A DNA stretch of 64,000 nt from Morganella morganii (GCF_019242955.1 NZ_CP066129.1:2170001-2234000); one strand, 5' to 3'; positions 36,544 through 49,666 are shown, counted from the first letter of the stretch. The notes: generated by a model not told the origin, from the sequence alone. Translations and numbers: made by a program.

Positions 36544-37713
36544 TCACTGCCCGTCCAGCCCTCTGATAGGCTTGATAGTATCCCATGACCGGCAGGACGG
36601 ACAATGCCAGTACAGGGCATGCGATGTAAATCCGCATTTACCGCAGCGGTAATCCGGTTTGGTCCGGATTTGCTCGCCGACCATGTTCCGCAGCAGAGCC
36701 AGACTGTCTTTGGCACGGCCTTCCTCCGCTTCTGACAGATAATATTCCATCAGACGGCAGAACAGGCGCATGGTCGGATGGCGCTGTAACTGGCGGTTAA
36801 CATAGGTGATCGCCATTTCCGGCCCTTCCTGCTGTTCAATAATATCCGCAAGATAGAGTTCGGCAATCGCACCGATATTTTCATCCGAGCAGAGCAGCAG
36901 ATATTCCGCCCATTCCGCCGGCTGATCAAGATGGATGTAACAGGTTTCCAGCATCGGCAGCGTTTCACTGACCATTTCTTTGTCCTGCTCAAACACCCGC
37001 TTAAGCACAGCAACGGCTTTGCTGTATTCCGCCCGTTCAATATGAATACGCCCCTGCATAATCGACACCCGGGCGCAGTTTTTATCCGCTCCGGCTGCTT
37101 TGGCCAGATACGCAAATGCCCCGTCAGTGTTATCACTGCCCAGTGCCTGCAATGCCTGTTCACAGTAGAAGTTAGCGATATTTTCCCGCTGACCGGTATC
37201 TCCCTGTTTCAGCAGCTTTTCGCCGATATCGATGGCTTTGCTCCAGTCACTGGTGGACTGATAAATGGATAACAGCGACTGAAGTGCGCTTTGCCGGAAA
37301 TCCGCCTCATCAATCAGCTGTAAAAACAGGGCTTCTGCCCGGTCATACACCCCGGCGGCCACATAATCGCGACCCAGCTGCTGCGTGGCGAGGAGACGCT
37401 GGTCATAAGAGAGAGAGGCGCTTTCCATCAGTGACTGATGGATGCGGATGGCGCGTTCCACTTCACCGCGCGAACGGAACAGGTTGCCGAGCGTCAGATG
37501 TGCTTCAAATGCGGAACTGTCCTCTTTCAGCATGTCGAGGAACAGATCAACTGCTTTATCCTGCTGATCGGACAGCAAAAAGTTTACGCCTGCCACATAG
37601 TCACGTGACAGGCGATCCGCATGTTGTTGTTGATTCTGCTGCGCGCTGCGCCGCCCCATATACCAGCCATATGCGGCAGCAATGGGCAACAGAAGAAACA
37701 ACAGCTCAAGCAT
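36544..37713 (-). CDS. lapB: LapB (YciM), regulator of LPS synthesis
   Basis: LapB presents LpxC to the FtsH protease and so limits lipid A synthesis. The 389-residue protein has one N-terminal membrane helix, a long array of TPR repeats, and a C-terminal rubredoxin-like metal site CGKCGFTSHALYWHCPSC. All four cysteines are present. It follows lapA by 5 bp, so the two are one operon. Confidence 0.95.
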   Translation of the reverse strand: MLELLFLLLPIAAAYGWYMGRRSAQQNQQQHADRLSRDYVAGVNFLLSDQQDKAVDLFLDMLKEDSSAFEAHLTLGNLFRSRGEVERAIRIHQSLMESASLSYDQRLLATQQLGRDYVAAGVYDRAEALFLQLIDEADFRQSALQSLLSIYQSTSDWSKAIDIGEKLLKQGDTGQRENIANFYCEQALQALGSDNTDGAFAYLAKAAGADKNCARVSIMQGRIHIERAEYSKAVAVLKRVFEQDKEMVSETLPMLETCYIHLDQPAEWAEYLLLCSDENIGAIAELYLADIIEQQEGPEMAITYVNRQLQRHPTMRLFCRLMEYYLSEAEEGRAKDSLALLRNMVGEQIRTKPDYRCGKCGFTSHALYWHCPSCRSWDTIKPIRGLDGQ

Positions 37714-37718
37714 AATGC

Positions 37719-38024
37719 TTATTCCTTAGTGGTGTCCCGCAGCGCAACCGAACCGGAAGACTGCACCGTCTGGTCAGCTTCCAGACGCTTGATCCGGTGC
37801 CGGGCACGTGCCAGCGATAACCGCAGACGTAAATAAAACAGACCGCAGACAATCCAGCCCAGCACGAAACCGATACCAAACAGCACGGCCAGCAAGGTGG
37901 ATACAGAATACTGTCCCTGCGCAATCAGATAATTAAATGTGACTACCTGATCGTTATTTGCGCCCAGTGTCACCGAAATGATGAAAACCACCAGTACAAG
38001 GATAAAAATCAGAAAATATTTCAC
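37719..38024 (-). CDS. lapA: LapA (YciS), inner-membrane protein
   Basis: A 101-residue protein with two membrane helices (about 3-22 and 42-66) and a charged cytosolic tail. It matches LapA, the partner of LapB in LPS assembly. It is 5 bp before lapB on the same strand. The gap to pgpB is 186 bp and contains nothing I recognise. Confidence 0.92.
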   Translation of the reverse strand: MKYFLIFILVLVVFIISVTLGANNDQVVTFNYLIAQGQYSVSTLLAVLFGIGFVLGWIVCGLFYLRLRLSLARARHRIKRLEADQTVQSSGSVALRDTTKE

Positions 38025-38210
38025 CGGCGTTCCTATTATCAGGCTTGCATTTCACGCCTGCTCCTTGCAGACGCACTAACCCCTTAAGTTACCATTTACC
38101 CCGGGGAGAATAAAAGTAATTTGTTGTGTTCCCGAGTTTTTTTCGCTTTTCTGCCGGTATCCGCACAGATTACCGGCAACCGGTTCCACACCGCCCATAA
38201 TAACATGATT

Positions 38211-38945
38211 TCAGGCCAGTGGCGGCGGCTGCATGCCATTTTGATCCTGTTTACTGAGCCAGAGGAAAAACAGCCCTGCCAGTATTGCATTAATAATCAC
38301 CGACATAATGATATCGGACGGCCAGTGCATCCCCAGCGCCAGCCTGCTGTACTCTGCCAGAATGCCCCACAGCAGGATCACGCCGGCCAGCCCGCGGCGT
38401 CCCTGAACACTGAAAAATACAAAGAGTATCAGCGCCCAGGCACTTGCAAACAATGCATGACCGGACGGAAAAGCATAACCGGTTTCACTTTTCCAGTGTT
38501 TCAGCAGCCAGCCCGGTACGCGGTAATGATTTTTAAGAGTATTTTTCAGCAACTGCGCCCGCTCCGGCCGGGAAAGGTCATAAAACACTTTCTCTGATGC
38601 AATACCCTGTTGTGCCAGCCAAACCACATAAGGCCGCGGCTCCTGAAGCGTGTTTTTCATCGCCACTTTCACGCCCTGCCCGGCGGCCACAACCACCAGA
38701 ATGGCGGCGGCTGCACGCAGTGCCTGTTTTTTGCTGCCGCGATACAAACGGACAAACAGAAAACAAAAGATGAGTGATACGATGATTCCCGTCGGATACG
38801 CCGCCGTGTCAGTCAGATACCGCAGGCCGCGCAGCAGGTCATCGTCACCCGATGGCTGCCAGCGCCAGCCGGTCAGCAGTGTCACCAGCGGTACCAGCAT
38901 CAGTAATATGACAGCGGCGATAAAGGGTTTTGTCAGGTTTTTCAT
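38211..38945 (-). CDS. pgpB: Phosphatidylglycerophosphatase B / undecaprenyl-pyrophosphatase
   Basis: A 244-residue membrane phosphatase of the PAP2 family with six helices. The three catalytic motifs are KNTLQEPRPYV, PSGHALF and SRLALGMHWPSD, all with intact residues. It dephosphorylates phosphatidylglycerol phosphate and undecaprenyl pyrophosphate. It is divergent from ribA and upstream of lapA, as in E. coli. Confidence 0.93.
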   Translation of the reverse strand: MKNLTKPFIAAVILLMLVPLVTLLTGWRWQPSGDDDLLRGLRYLTDTAAYPTGIIVSLIFCFLFVRLYRGSKKQALRAAAAILVVVAAGQGVKVAMKNTLQEPRPYVVWLAQQGIASEKVFYDLSRPERAQLLKNTLKNHYRVPGWLLKHWKSETGYAFPSGHALFASAWALILFVFFSVQGRRGLAGVILLWGILAEYSRLALGMHWPSDIIMSVIINAILAGLFFLWLSKQDQNGMQPPPLA

Positions 38946-39133
38946 CCGGGTTAAATCATTCCGTTAAAAATAAATATTATTTTGTCAAACTGATGTACTA
39001 CTATGGTCATGTTCAGTTATTTGACCCGGAAAAGAAATGTCAGTTTCACTTCCCGGGCAACGCAGATAATAACATCGCCAATACGATTATGTGCGTTTAA
39101 ATAAAGATATTTATATCAATGAGTTAATAAATC

Positions 39134-39754
39134 ATGAATAAAGAGTTGCAGTTAAAACGTGTCGCACAGGCAAAATTACCTACCCCGTTCGGGGAGTTTT
39201 TAATGGTCGGATTTGAAGAAATCGCCACCGGTCACGATCACGTGGCGCTGGTGTTCGGTGATATCAGCGGTGATGAGCCGGTGTTATCCCGTGTCCATTC
39301 GGAATGTTTAACCGGTGATGCTCTGTTCAGCCTGCGCTGTGACTGTGGTTTCCAGCTGGAAGCCGCGTTAAAGCAGATCTCAGAAGAAGGCCGTGGTGTG
39401 TTGCTGTATCACCGTCAGGAAGGCCGTAATATTGGTCTGCTGAATAAAATCCGTGCCTATGCGTTACAGGATACCGGGCTGGATACCGTTGAAGCAAACC
39501 AGAAGCTGGGATTTGCACCGGATGAACGTGATTTCACGCTGTGTGCTGATATGTACAAATTACTGGATGTGCACGCCATCCGCCTGCTGACCAATAACCC
39601 GGAAAAAGTCGAGATTCTGACTCAGGCCGGTATCAACATTACTGAACGTGTGCCGCTGATTGTCGGCCGTAATCCGGCTAATGCCCATTATCTGGATACC
39701 AAAGCGGAGAAAATGGGACATATGCTGTGCCAGTCTCCGGGCTGTAATCACTGA
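39134..39754 (+). CDS. ribA: GTP cyclohydrolase II
   Basis: RibA opens GTP to the first pyrimidine intermediate of riboflavin synthesis. The 206-residue enzyme has the zinc site [17 protein letters not shown] and [12 protein letters not shown] for the substrate. It is of the stand-alone type, not fused to RibB. A strong bidirectional terminator follows before the convergent acnA. Confidence 0.96.
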   Translation: MNKELQLKRVAQAKLPTPFGEFLMVGFEEIATGHDHVALVFGDISGDEPVLSRVHSECLTGDALFSLRCDCGFQLEAALKQISEEGRGVLLYHRQEGRNIGLLNKIRAYALQDTGLDTVEANQKLGFAPDERDFTLCADMYKLLDVHAIRLLTNNPEKVEILTQAGINITERVPLIVGRNPANAHYLDTKAEKMGHMLCQSPGCNH

Positions 39755-39778
39755 TTCACCTGCAAAAAGTAAAAACAG

Positions 39779-39813
39779 AAAAGCGCGGCAAAAATACCGC
39801 GCTTTGTTTTTTT
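39779..39813. terminator. Terminator between ribA and acnA
   Basis: AAGCGCGG and CCGCGCTT pair around CAAAAATA, with a T-run on the plus strand (TTTGTTTTTTT) and A-rich sequence upstream, so it can work in both directions. Confidence 0.9.
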
Positions 39814-39829
39814 ATCCGCCTGACTAACG

Positions 39830-42502
39830 TTACGCCAGCATCTGGCGGATCACATAACAGAGGATGCCGCCGTGGCGGTAATATTCCAGCTCAGTCTGCG
39901 TATCGATACGGCACAGCGCATTCAGTTCAGTCACCCGTCCGTCTGCATACGTGATTTTCACCGGCACAATCTGTTTCGGTGTGACGCTGTCCAGGCCGCT
40001 GACATCAATCAGTTCATCTCCGGTCAGCCCCAGTGTGCGGCGATCCGTTCCTGCCGGAAACTCCAGCGGCAGAATCCCCATACCGATCAGGTTGGAGCGG
40101 TGAATGCGTTCATAGGATTCCGTCAGCACCACTCTCACACCCAGCAGATTGGTTCCTTTCGCCGCCCAGTCACGGCTGGAGCCGGAACCGTACTCTTTAC
40201 CTGCAATCACCACCAGCGGCGTTCCTGACGCCTGATAACGCATTGCGGCATCAAAAATAGCCAGTGTTTCCCCGGTCGGTATATGACGGGTAAATCCGCC
40301 CTCTGTGCCCGGCACCATTTCATTGCGGATGCGGATATTGGCAAATGTCCCGCGTACCATCACTTCATGGTTACCGCGTCGCGAGCCGTAGGAGTTAAAA
40401 TCGGCCGGTTTCACACCGAGTGCCTGTAAATAACGTCCCGCCGGACTGTCTGCTTTGATATTCCCCGCCGGAGAAATATGGTCAGTGGTCACAGAGTCGC
40501 CGAGGATCGCCAGGATACGCGCCTGTTTCACATCTTTCACCGGTGCCGGTGCAACCGGCATGCCCTCAAAATACGGCGGATGGCGGATATAGGCGGAATC
40601 CGGCTGCCACTGGTAAGTCGGGGTATTTTCCACCGGCAGTGACTGCCACTGCTCATCTCCGTCAAAGACTGCGGAATACTCTTTGCGGAACATCTCCGTT
40701 TTCACTTTTTCCACCGCGGCGGCGATCGCGGCATTATCCGGCCAGATATCTTTTAACAGCACCGGCTTGCCCTGTTTATCATAACCCAGCGGATCGGTTT
40801 CGAGATTACAGTGCAGATTACCGGCCAGTGCATAAGCCACCACCAGCGGCGGAGACGCCAGCCAGTTGGTTTTCACCAGCGGATGGATGCGCCCTTCAAA
40901 GTTACGGTTACCGGATAACACCGCACCGACCGTCAGATCATGACCTTTGATGGCAGTTTCAATTTCCGCATCCAGCGGTCCGGAGTTACCGATACAGGTA
41001 GTACAACCATAACCGACAAGATTAAATCCCAGTTGATCCAGATATGGCGTGAATCCGGCAGCATTCAGATAATCGGTTACCACTTTCGAACCCGGCGCAA
41101 GGGACGTTTTCACCCACGGTTTACGGGTCAGCCCTTTTTCTGCCGCATTTTTTGCCAGCAGACCGGCGGTCATCAGTACACCCGGGTTCGATGTGTTGGT
41201 ACAGGACGTGATAGCGGCGATCACCACCGCGCCGTCTTCAAGGGTAAAATCGTCACCGTGCAGAGAAACCGGAACCTTCGCCGCCGGTGATTTTTTATTC
41301 AGTTCCAGATCAACCGCAGCCTGAAACGCGCCCGGCACCTGCGCCAGCACGACTCTGTCCTGCGGACGTTTCGGTCCGGCGAGGCTGGTCTGCACCTCCG
41401 CCAGATCCAGCGCCAGCCCGGAGGTAAAGCGCGGCTCATCGCCCTCGTGACGCCACAAGCCCTGTGTTTTACAGTAAGCTTCCACCAACGCGATTTCTTC
41501 ATCACTGCGGCCGGTCAGACGCATGTAGCCGAGTGTGACATCATCCACCGGGAAGAAACCGCAGGTCGCGCCATACTCCGGTGACATATTAGCGATGGTG
41601 GCACGGTCAGCCAGCGGTAACTGCGCCAGACCGTCCCCCCAGAACTCAACAAATTTGCCCACCACACCGTGTTTGCGCAGCATTTGTGTCACTGTCAGTA
41701 CCAGGTCGGTAGCCGTGATCCCCTCACGCAAACGGCCGGTAAGTTTAAAGCCGACCACATCCGGGATCAGCATCGACACCGGCTGTCCGAGCATAGCCGC
41801 TTCCGCCTCAATACCGCCCACACCCCAGCCCAGCACCCCGAGGCCGTTAATCATCGTGGTGTGGGAATCTGTCCCGACCAGGGTATCCGGATAGGCATAG
41901 GTTTTACCGTCACGGGTTTCATACCAGACTGATTTCCCGAGGTACTCGAGGTTAACCTGATGGCAGATCCCGGTACCCGGCGGCACCACACGAAAACGGT
42001 CAAATGCCTGCTGTCCCCAGCGCAGGAAGCGGTAGCGTTCGTTATTACGTGACATTTCAATCGCCACGTTATCGGCAAATGCCTGCTCACTGGCATACTC
42101 ATCCACCATCACCGAGTGGTCAATAACCAGGTCGACCGGTGACAGAGGATTCACCTTGCTTTCCTCGCCGCCCAGCACACGGATAGCCTGGCGCATCGCC
42201 GCCAGATCGACTACGGCCGGGACACCGGTAAAATCCTGCATCAGGACACGGGCAGGCCGGAAAGCGATTTCATGGTCAGCCGAGCCGGTTTTCTGCCAGT
42301 CAATCAGCGCCTGTAAATCACGCACCTGTACGCTGTCACCGTCGAGATTACGCAACAGGTTTTCAGCCAGAACTTTCAGGGATTTAGGGAGTTTACTGAT
42401 ATTGCCGAGCTGTTCTGCCAGGCGGGAGAGATCATAGATATGGTAGTGCTTTCCGCCCGCCGTCAGCAGGGTTTCACACTGTTGCTTTAAGGTTAACGAC
42501 AT
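39830..42502 (-). CDS. acnA: Aconitate hydratase A
   Basis: AcnA isomerises citrate and isocitrate, is stress-stable, and as apo-protein can bind mRNA. The 890 residues have the [4Fe-4S] ligands in TSCTNTSNP and [11 protein letters not shown] and the [13 protein letters not shown] block near the C-terminus. Length is normal. It follows the secreted-protein gene and cysB on the same strand, with a 146-bp gap. It could also help the methylcitrate cycle, since aconitase hydrates 2-methyl-cis-aconitate. Confidence 0.97.
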   Translation of the reverse strand: MSLTLKQQCETLLTAGGKHYHIYDLSRLAEQLGNISKLPKSLKVLAENLLRNLDGDSVQVRDLQALIDWQKTGSADHEIAFRPARVLMQDFTGVPAVVDLAAMRQAIRVLGGEESKVNPLSPVDLVIDHSVMVDEYASEQAFADNVAIEMSRNNERYRFLRWGQQAFDRFRVVPPGTGICHQVNLEYLGKSVWYETRDGKTYAYPDTLVGTDSHTTMINGLGVLGWGVGGIEAEAAMLGQPVSMLIPDVVGFKLTGRLREGITATDLVLTVTQMLRKHGVVGKFVEFWGDGLAQLPLADRATIANMSPEYGATCGFFPVDDVTLGYMRLTGRSDEEIALVEAYCKTQGLWRHEGDEPRFTSGLALDLAEVQTSLAGPKRPQDRVVLAQVPGAFQAAVDLELNKKSPAAKVPVSLHGDDFTLEDGAVVIAAITSCTNTSNPGVLMTAGLLAKNAAEKGLTRKPWVKTSLAPGSKVVTDYLNAAGFTPYLDQLGFNLVGYGCTTCIGNSGPLDAEIETAIKGHDLTVGAVLSGNRNFEGRIHPLVKTNWLASPPLVVAYALAGNLHCNLETDPLGYDKQGKPVLLKDIWPDNAAIAAAVEKVKTEMFRKEYSAVFDGDEQWQSLPVENTPTYQWQPDSAYIRHPPYFEGMPVAPAPVKDVKQARILAILGDSVTTDHISPAGNIKADSPAGRYLQALGVKPADFNSYGSRRGNHEVMVRGTFANIRIRNEMVPGTEGGFTRHIPTGETLAIFDAAMRYQASGTPLVVIAGKEYGSGSSRDWAAKGTNLLGVRVVLTESYERIHRSNLIGMGILPLEFPAGTDRRTLGLTGDELIDVSGLDSVTPKQIVPVKITYADGRVTELNALCRIDTQTELEYYRHGGILCYVIRQMLA

Positions 42503-42648
42503 AACGCCTCCACACAGAGTGTACGGGTTAAACAGGTATCTTCCTTATTATTTTCATTATAAAGATACCATATTCCCGTATTCTTTGCGGGGTCAGCCAC
42601 ACAAATTGTTAATTCAATGTAACTAAAACTAACAATTTTGCAGGATAA

Positions 42649-43056
42649 TTAATCCGGGCTGTACGCCGTGATAACCCGGGTTCCCTGCCCGTCATCCTCA
42701 AATGTGATCGTATCCAGACCACCGTTAAATAACTGAGTCACCGTCAGGTGATTGTTACCCTGCCATTTATATTCCAGACTGACCGTATCACCATAATCCG
42801 TGAAAGCGCGATCTGTGCCCGGAGTCAGTTTTTCTGTCAGGTTTTTCGGTTCTCCGGTTGTGCTGCGGTAGATCCCGTAAGTCTGCACCAGATTACTGTT
42901 TTTGTAGTAACATTCATCTGTTGAATCATAGCTTTCCGGGTCACGCACCGTTTCTTTGCAGACGGGTGCGGCCGGTGTTGCGGATGCAGAAACTGCCGCC
43001 GGAAACAACCCGGCAGCAAGCAGAACAACACCCGTCAGTACGGATAATTTTGTCAT
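42649..43056 (-). CDS. Small secreted protein of unknown function
   Basis: A 135-residue protein with a good signal peptide (MTKLSVLTGVVLLAAGLFPA, cleavage near SASA). The mature part has two cysteines (APVCKETV and DECYYKN), likely a disulfide, and a C-terminal stretch SLEYKWQGNNHLTVTQLF that looks like beta strands. The start follows AGGGGAA; an open frame to 43161 overlaps cysB and is not credible. I do not recognise the family. It sits between cysB and acnA, where E. coli has no such gene. Confidence 0.65.
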   Translation of the reverse strand: MTKLSVLTGVVLLAAGLFPAAVSASATPAAPVCKETVRDPESYDSTDECYYKNSNLVQTYGIYRSTTGEPKNLTEKLTPGTDRAFTDYGDTVSLEYKWQGNNHLTVTQLFNGGLDTITFEDDGQGTRVITAYSPD

Positions 43057-43078
43057 CAGTTCCCCTGATAATGTGTAT

Positions 43079-44421
<1,343 letters not shown>

Positions 44422-47010
44422 TTATTTGGCTTTCTCAACCCATTTGCCGTCGATATAGAATGCAGACCAGCCGGTCGCTTTGCCGTCTTTATCGGATGCC
44501 ACATACTGCTGTTTGGTTTTACGGCTCCAGCGGACCGTTGTCGGATTGCCGTCCGGATCAGCGACCGGCGCATCAGCCAGGTAACGCATTTTCTCAGACA
44601 GGCGATCTTTAAAGCGAACCAGTTCTGCCACCTGAGGTGCACGGGTTTCCCGTGATTTCGGGAAGTTATGTGCCGCCAGGAAGATACCGGCTGCACCATC
44701 ACGCAATACAAAGTATGCATCTGACTTCTCGCACGGCAGTTCCGGTAACGGGACCGGATCTTCTTTCGGCGGAGCCACTTCGCCGTTACGCAGAATTTTG
44801 CGGGTATTTTTACATTCGTCGTTGGTACAACCCATGTATTTACCGAAACGCCCCATTTTCAGGTGCATTTCAGAACCGCATTTTTCACACTCAACAACCG
44901 GGCCGTCATACCCTTTAATGCGGAATTCACCCTCTTCGACTTCGTACCCTTCACATTCCGGGTTATTACCGCAGACATGCAGTTTACGGCTGGTGTCGAT
45001 CAGGTAGCTGTCCATCGCGGTGCCGCATTTCGGGCAGCGGCGGCGGGCACGCAGTGCATTGGTTTCCGCATCATCCCCTTCAAGGATATTGAGGATTTCA
45101 TGTTCCGGGATCAGGTTGATAGTCTGCTTGCAGCGCTCTTTCGGCGGCAGTGCATAACCGGAACAACCAAGGAATACCCCGGTGGAAGCAGTACGTATCC
45201 CCATCGGACGGGAACAGGTCGGACAAATGATCGAGGTGATGATCATCGGGTTCGTCCGCATGCCGCCTTCTTCCGGATCTTTGCCCGCGTTATCCAGCTG
45301 TTTGCTGAAATCGGCAAAGAATTCATCCAGGACGGATTTCCATTTCGCTTCATTGTTGGCGATATGGTCGAGCTGGTTTTCCATCCGCGCGGTAAAATCG
45401 TAGTTCATCAGTTCCGCAAACGTTTCTTCGAGACGATCGGTGACAATCTCACCCATTTTCTCGGCATAGAAACGGCGGTTTTCCACTTTCACATAACCGC
45501 GATCCTGAATGGTGGAAATAATTGACGCATAGGTGGACGGACGCCCGATACCGCGTTTTTCCAGCTCTTTAACCAGCGACGCTTCACTGAAACGCGCCGG
45601 CGGCTTGGTGAAGTGCTGCACAGGATCGATCGCTTCACGTGTCATGATTGTCCCCGGTGCAATCGCAGGCAGGGTATTATCTTCATCATTCTTACGCAGC
45701 GCAGGCATCACTTTGGTCCAGCCGTCAAAACGCAGCGTGCGTCCTTTGGCTTTCAGTGTGAAATCGCCCGCTTCCGCGGTCAGTGTGGTGGAATCGTATT
45801 TAGCCGGTGTCATCTGACACGCGACAAACTGACGCCAGATAAGCTGATACAGGCGGCGTGCATCCGGCTCCATATCCTTAAGCATCTCTTCCGTTACTGC
45901 GATATCAGACGGACGGATAGCTTCGTGCGCTTCCTGGGAGTTCTCTTTGTTGCTGTACAGATTCGGTGAGGCAGGCAGATATTTATCACCGAAATTCTCA
46001 GTGATATAGTCACGCGCCATCGTAATAGCATCCTGGCTCAGGTTGGTGGAATCGGTACGCATATAAGTGATGTGACCGGCTTCATACAGACGCTGTGCCA
46101 TCATCATGGTTTTTTTCACACCAAAGCTCAGGCGGGTACTCGCGGCCTGCTGAAGTGTGGAGGTAATAAACGGTGCCCCCGGCTTGCTGGACGTCGGACG
46201 GTCTTCACGGTCAGTAATTTTGAAGGTGGCAGCCTGTAACTTGCTGACAGCCGCCAGTGCCTGTTTCTCATTGACTGCTTTAAAGGTTTTTCCGTTTTCC
46301 TGCGCGACTTCCATGCGCAGCTGATCGTTTTTATCAGACAGCAGTGCGTGGATCTGCCAGTATTCTTCCGGCACAAACGCTTTGATTTCGCGCTCGCGCT
46401 CAACAATCAGACGCACTGCGACGGACTGCACACGACCGGCAGATAAACCACGGGCAATTTTCTTCCACAGCAGCGGAGAAACCATATAACCCACAACGCG
46501 ATCCATAAAGCGGCGCGCCTGCTGGGCATTCACCCGATCAATATTCAGTTCGCCCGGCTGCTCAAACGCCTGGCTTATCGCATTTTTGGTGATTTCGTTA
46601 AAGACAACCCGGCTGAAACGACTGTCGTCACCACCTATCACTTCCCGCAGGTGCCACGCAATGGCTTCCCCTTCGCGGTCAAGGTCCGTTGCGAGATAGA
46701 TGTGTGATGCATCGGCGGCCAGGTGCTGTAACTCAGAAACAACCTTCTCTTTACCCGGCAGAATCTGATAATTCGCTTCCCAGCCGTGGTACGGGTCAAC
46801 ACCCATCCGGCTGACCAGCGCTGTGCGTTCGTCTTTTTTAACTTTTTTCGTTTTATCGCCTGCAGCAGCGGGTTTACGGCTCGCTGAACCACTCGTCGGC
46901 AGATCCCGGATATGACCGACGCTGGATTTCACCACGTAGTCTTTGCCGAGATACTTGTTAATCGTTTTGGCTTTTGCCGGGGACTCCACGATGACAAGAG
47001 CTTTACCCAT
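44422..47010 (-). CDS. topA: DNA topoisomerase I
   Basis: TopA relaxes negative supercoils. The 862-residue type IA enzyme has the TOPRIM start [17 protein letters not shown] and [10 protein letters not shown], the active-site Tyr in YMRTDSTN, and C-terminal zinc ribbons ([29 protein letters not shown]). The start is set at MGK by homology; an ATG three codons earlier lies almost on the AGGT site. Length is normal. Confidence 0.97.
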   Translation of the reverse strand: MGKALVIVESPAKAKTINKYLGKDYVVKSSVGHIRDLPTSGSASRKPAAAGDKTKKVKKDERTALVSRMGVDPYHGWEANYQILPGKEKVVSELQHLAADASHIYLATDLDREGEAIAWHLREVIGGDDSRFSRVVFNEITKNAISQAFEQPGELNIDRVNAQQARRFMDRVVGYMVSPLLWKKIARGLSAGRVQSVAVRLIVEREREIKAFVPEEYWQIHALLSDKNDQLRMEVAQENGKTFKAVNEKQALAAVSKLQAATFKITDREDRPTSSKPGAPFITSTLQQAASTRLSFGVKKTMMMAQRLYEAGHITYMRTDSTNLSQDAITMARDYITENFGDKYLPASPNLYSNKENSQEAHEAIRPSDIAVTEEMLKDMEPDARRLYQLIWRQFVACQMTPAKYDSTTLTAEAGDFTLKAKGRTLRFDGWTKVMPALRKNDEDNTLPAIAPGTIMTREAIDPVQHFTKPPARFSEASLVKELEKRGIGRPSTYASIISTIQDRGYVKVENRRFYAEKMGEIVTDRLEETFAELMNYDFTARMENQLDHIANNEAKWKSVLDEFFADFSKQLDNAGKDPEEGGMRTNPMIITSIICPTCSRPMGIRTASTGVFLGCSGYALPPKERCKQTINLIPEHEILNILEGDDAETNALRARRRCPKCGTAMDSYLIDTSRKLHVCGNNPECEGYEVEEGEFRIKGYDGPVVECEKCGSEMHLKMGRFGKYMGCTNDECKNTRKILRNGEVAPPKEDPVPLPELPCEKSDAYFVLRDGAAGIFLAAHNFPKSRETRAPQVAELVRFKDRLSEKMRYLADAPVADPDGNPTTVRWSRKTKQQYVASDKDGKATGWSAFYIDGKWVEKAK

Positions 47011-47297
47011 AATTATCATTACCTAAATTTTCGGGGCGATTATAAAAACGCCAATTTTTGCGTCAAATACACTGCCTTTTATATTGAGGCACTTTCGTAA
47101 TAGATCAACTCTTTTTATACTAATGCTTTGTTTCAACTCAAAACATCTGTCAGGAAATGATGTATTTTTAATATCGCCGTCACCGGAGTGTATTACGCAA
47201 ATAGTCTTCCCGCCAGTTTGCGGGGCTCTTGAAAAGTTCACACTCTACCTGATAAATAGTGATGCGCAACAAATTATTTTTCAAAGGAGTTCACAGA

Positions 47298-47549
47298 ATG
47301 CAAAAAGAAACCATCGCCATCAGTAAGCCAGAGCTGTTAGAAAAAGCCAATAAAATCATACAGGAACATGAGGATTTTCTGGAAGGCATGCAGGCTGATG
47401 ATGTTGAACAGAAATCCGGCGTATTGGTTTTTAAAGGTGAATACTTTTTAGACGACCAGGGCCTGCCGACACTCAAAAGTGCGGCCGTCTTTAATATGTT
47501 TAAACATCTCGCTCACGTTCTGTCAGAACAATATCATTTGGCAGATTAA
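47298..47549 (+). CDS. yciN: YciN, DUF2498 protein
   Basis: An 83-residue soluble protein. It has [14 protein letters not shown], then [18 protein letters not shown] and the highly conserved [17 protein letters not shown], matching YciN of E. coli. AAAGGAG is eight bases upstream of the ATG. It is divergent from topA and convergent with sohB. Function is unknown. Confidence 0.93.
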   Translation: MQKETIAISKPELLEKANKIIQEHEDFLEGMQADDVEQKSGVLVFKGEYFLDDQGLPTLKSAAVFNMFKHLAHVLSEQYHLAD

Positions 47550-47595
47550 CCGGAGGCCGCCGGAATAATCACCGGCAGAATAATAATCTGCAAAG

Positions 47596-47624
47596 AATAA
47601 CGGCAGCTTTCGCTGCCGTTATTT
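47596..47624. terminator. Terminator shared by yciN and sohB
   Basis: AATAACGGCAG and CTGCCGTTATT form an 11-bp stem around CTTTCG, with T-rich sequence after it. Confidence 0.85.
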
Positions 47625-47636
47625 ATACTGCGCCGG

Positions 47637-48689
47637 TTATTTTCCGACCGGTCCGTTCCCGCGCTGCCACCAGCGGAGAATAAGACGGTCCGCGCTCATC
47701 ATCACACTCTGGGTGATTTTATCGATAAGACGCTTACGGCGGAAATAACGTACCTGAATAACTTCGTGATCCGGAATTGCCGCAACAATTAAATCATCAC
47801 TCACTGCCAGTTCATCAACCAGTCCCAGCTCTTTCGCCTGAGTACCGTACCAGTGCTCACCGGTCGCCACTTTTTCAATATCCAGGGACGGACGGTTCTG
47901 AGAGACAAAGTTTTTGAACAAAACGTGCGTTTCATCCAGCTCCTGGCGGAATTTCTCACGGCCTTCATCGGTATTTTGTCCGATGAATGTCAGCGTGCGC
48001 TTATATTGACCAGCAGTATGCATTTCCACATCAATATCATTTTTCTTCAGCAGACGATGGATGTTAGGCACCTGAGCCACCACACCAATCGATCCCAGGA
48101 TGGCAAACGGTGCCGCCACAATTTTATCCGCCACACACGCCATCATATAACCACCGCTGGCTGCAACTTTATCCACCGCGATGGTGATACGGATATTTTT
48201 CTCGCGCAGACGGGTCAGCTGAGCTGCTGCCAGACCATAGGCATGTACCAGTCCGCCCGGACTTTCCAGACGCACCAGGACTTCATCCAGGCCCGGTTCG
48301 GCCACAGACAGAATAATCGTGATTTCCTCGCGCAGCGATTCCACTTCGTGAGCATCCAGGCTGCCTTTAAAATCGACCACATAGATGCAGGATTTGCGCA
48401 GGCGGGTCTGCCCGTTTTTGGCGTTATTTTTGTCTTTTTTATCTTCGTTTTTCTGTTGTTTTTTAAACGCTTTATTCCAGACTTTCTGCTCTGCTTCGCT
48501 CATGCGCGCATGTTGCATTTCACGCTGTCTGTCACGGTAATTTTCACCCAGATCAGTCAGACGTAATTTACCTAAAGACTGCCCTTTACGGATACTGAGC
48601 ATGACAAAAAACACGACAATGGCAATGATTGCCAGAACAATAGTTACGGTTTCCGCAAGAAACAAACCGTATTGTGAGAGAAACTCCAC
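47637..48689 (-). CDS. sohB: SohB, membrane serine protease of the SppA family
   Basis: A 350-residue inner-membrane protease of the S49 family. One N-terminal helix is followed by a charged linker, then the protease domain with the catalytic Ser in AASGGYMMACVADK and the Lys in GQYKRTLT. I chose the GTG at 48689 (MEFLSQYGLF) because AAGG is seven bases upstream and the E. coli protein starts alike; the GTG at 48695 is too close to the site. Substrates are unknown. Confidence 0.93.
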   Translation of the reverse strand: MEFLSQYGLFLAETVTIVLAIIAIVVFFVMLSIRKGQSLGKLRLTDLGENYRDRQREMQHARMSEAEQKVWNKAFKKQQKNEDKKDKNNAKNGQTRLRKSCIYVVDFKGSLDAHEVESLREEITIILSVAEPGLDEVLVRLESPGGLVHAYGLAAAQLTRLREKNIRITIAVDKVAASGGYMMACVADKIVAAPFAILGSIGVVAQVPNIHRLLKKNDIDVEMHTAGQYKRTLTFIGQNTDEGREKFRQELDETHVLFKNFVSQNRPSLDIEKVATGEHWYGTQAKELGLVDELAVSDDLIVAAIPDHEVIQVRYFRRKRLIDKITQSVMMSADRLILRWWQRGNGPVGK

Positions 48690-48868
48690 CGGCACACCTT
48701 AATGCTGTTAAATTGAATGGAGCTATTTTAACTAAAAAATTTGATAAATGCTCAACTAGTTTTGTAACCCTTGATGGCAATCACGCCCTGAGGACGGTAT
48801 GATGAAAACGGATTCACACCCTCTCAGAGATGTGATATCCGTCCATTCGTTTTTCCGGAGTTATCACC

Positions 48869-49651
48869 ATGCATAATAATGATGTATCCCGCTTTTCCCC
48901 GTCCTCCCCTGATGCACTGAAAAATAAAATCATACTGATAACCGGTGCCGGTGACGGAATCGGCCGTGAAGCCGCCCTGACCTATGCCTGCTACGGTGCG
49001 GAACTGATTCTGACCGGCCGGACAGAATCCAAATTACAGGCTGTCCGCGATGAAATTGCCCAGCGTTATAAAACAACACCCCGTATCTTTCATCAGGATT
49101 TGCTGACGCTGACAGAAGCGCAGGGCCGTGAGTTTGCGGCGATGCTGGAACAGGAAATTCCGCGTCTGGACGGTGTGCTGCACAATGCCGGAATTCTGGG
49201 CGTGGTCGCCCCGTTCACAGAACAGCCGGCAGCGTTATGGCAGGATGTGATGCAGGTGAATGTCAACGGTACCTTTATACTGACACAGGCACTGTTACCG
49301 CTGCTGCTGAAATCCCCGCAAAGCTCGCTGGTATTCACATCATCAAGTGTCGGCCGCGAAGGCCGTGCCGGATGGGGGGCGTATGCCGTCTCCAAATTTG
49401 CCACTGAAGGTATGATGCAGGTTCTGGCGCAGGAATATGAAGGTACCGGCCTGCGCGTCAGCTGCATTAACCCCGGCGGCACCCGTACATCCATGCGTGC
49501 GGGCGCATTCCCGGATGAGGCGTCAGAAAAACTGAAAACCCCGGCGGATATTATGCCGACCTATTTATATGTGATGTGTGACGACAGCGCCGGTAAGAAC
49601 GGGATCAGCTATGATGCGCAGCCGGGCCGCAAAGCCGGACCGGCGGAGTAA
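48869..49651 (+). CDS. yciK: YciK, short-chain dehydrogenase
   Basis: A 260-residue NAD(P)-dependent SDR. The cofactor motif is TGAGDGIG, then LHNAGILG, a catalytic Ser in FTSSSVG and YAVSK with the catalytic Tyr and Lys. It matches YciK of E. coli, whose substrate is unknown. In E. coli it is followed by btuR; here a minus-strand lipoprotein gene ends 15 bp after its stop. Confidence 0.92.
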   Translation: MHNNDVSRFSPSSPDALKNKIILITGAGDGIGREAALTYACYGAELILTGRTESKLQAVRDEIAQRYKTTPRIFHQDLLTLTEAQGREFAAMLEQEIPRLDGVLHNAGILGVVAPFTEQPAALWQDVMQVNVNGTFILTQALLPLLLKSPQSSLVFTSSSVGREGRAGWGAYAVSKFATEGMMQVLAQEYEGTGLRVSCINPGGTRTSMRAGAFPDEASEKLKTPADIMPTYLYVMCDDSAGKNGISYDAQPGRKAGPAE

Positions 49652-49666
49652 CAGAAGACAGTAACG

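Noticed and set aside
42604-42638. Inverted repeat AAATTGTTA / TAACAATTT downstream of the secreted-protein gene
   Set aside because: Short, AT-only arms with an 17-base loop and no T-run; may be chance.
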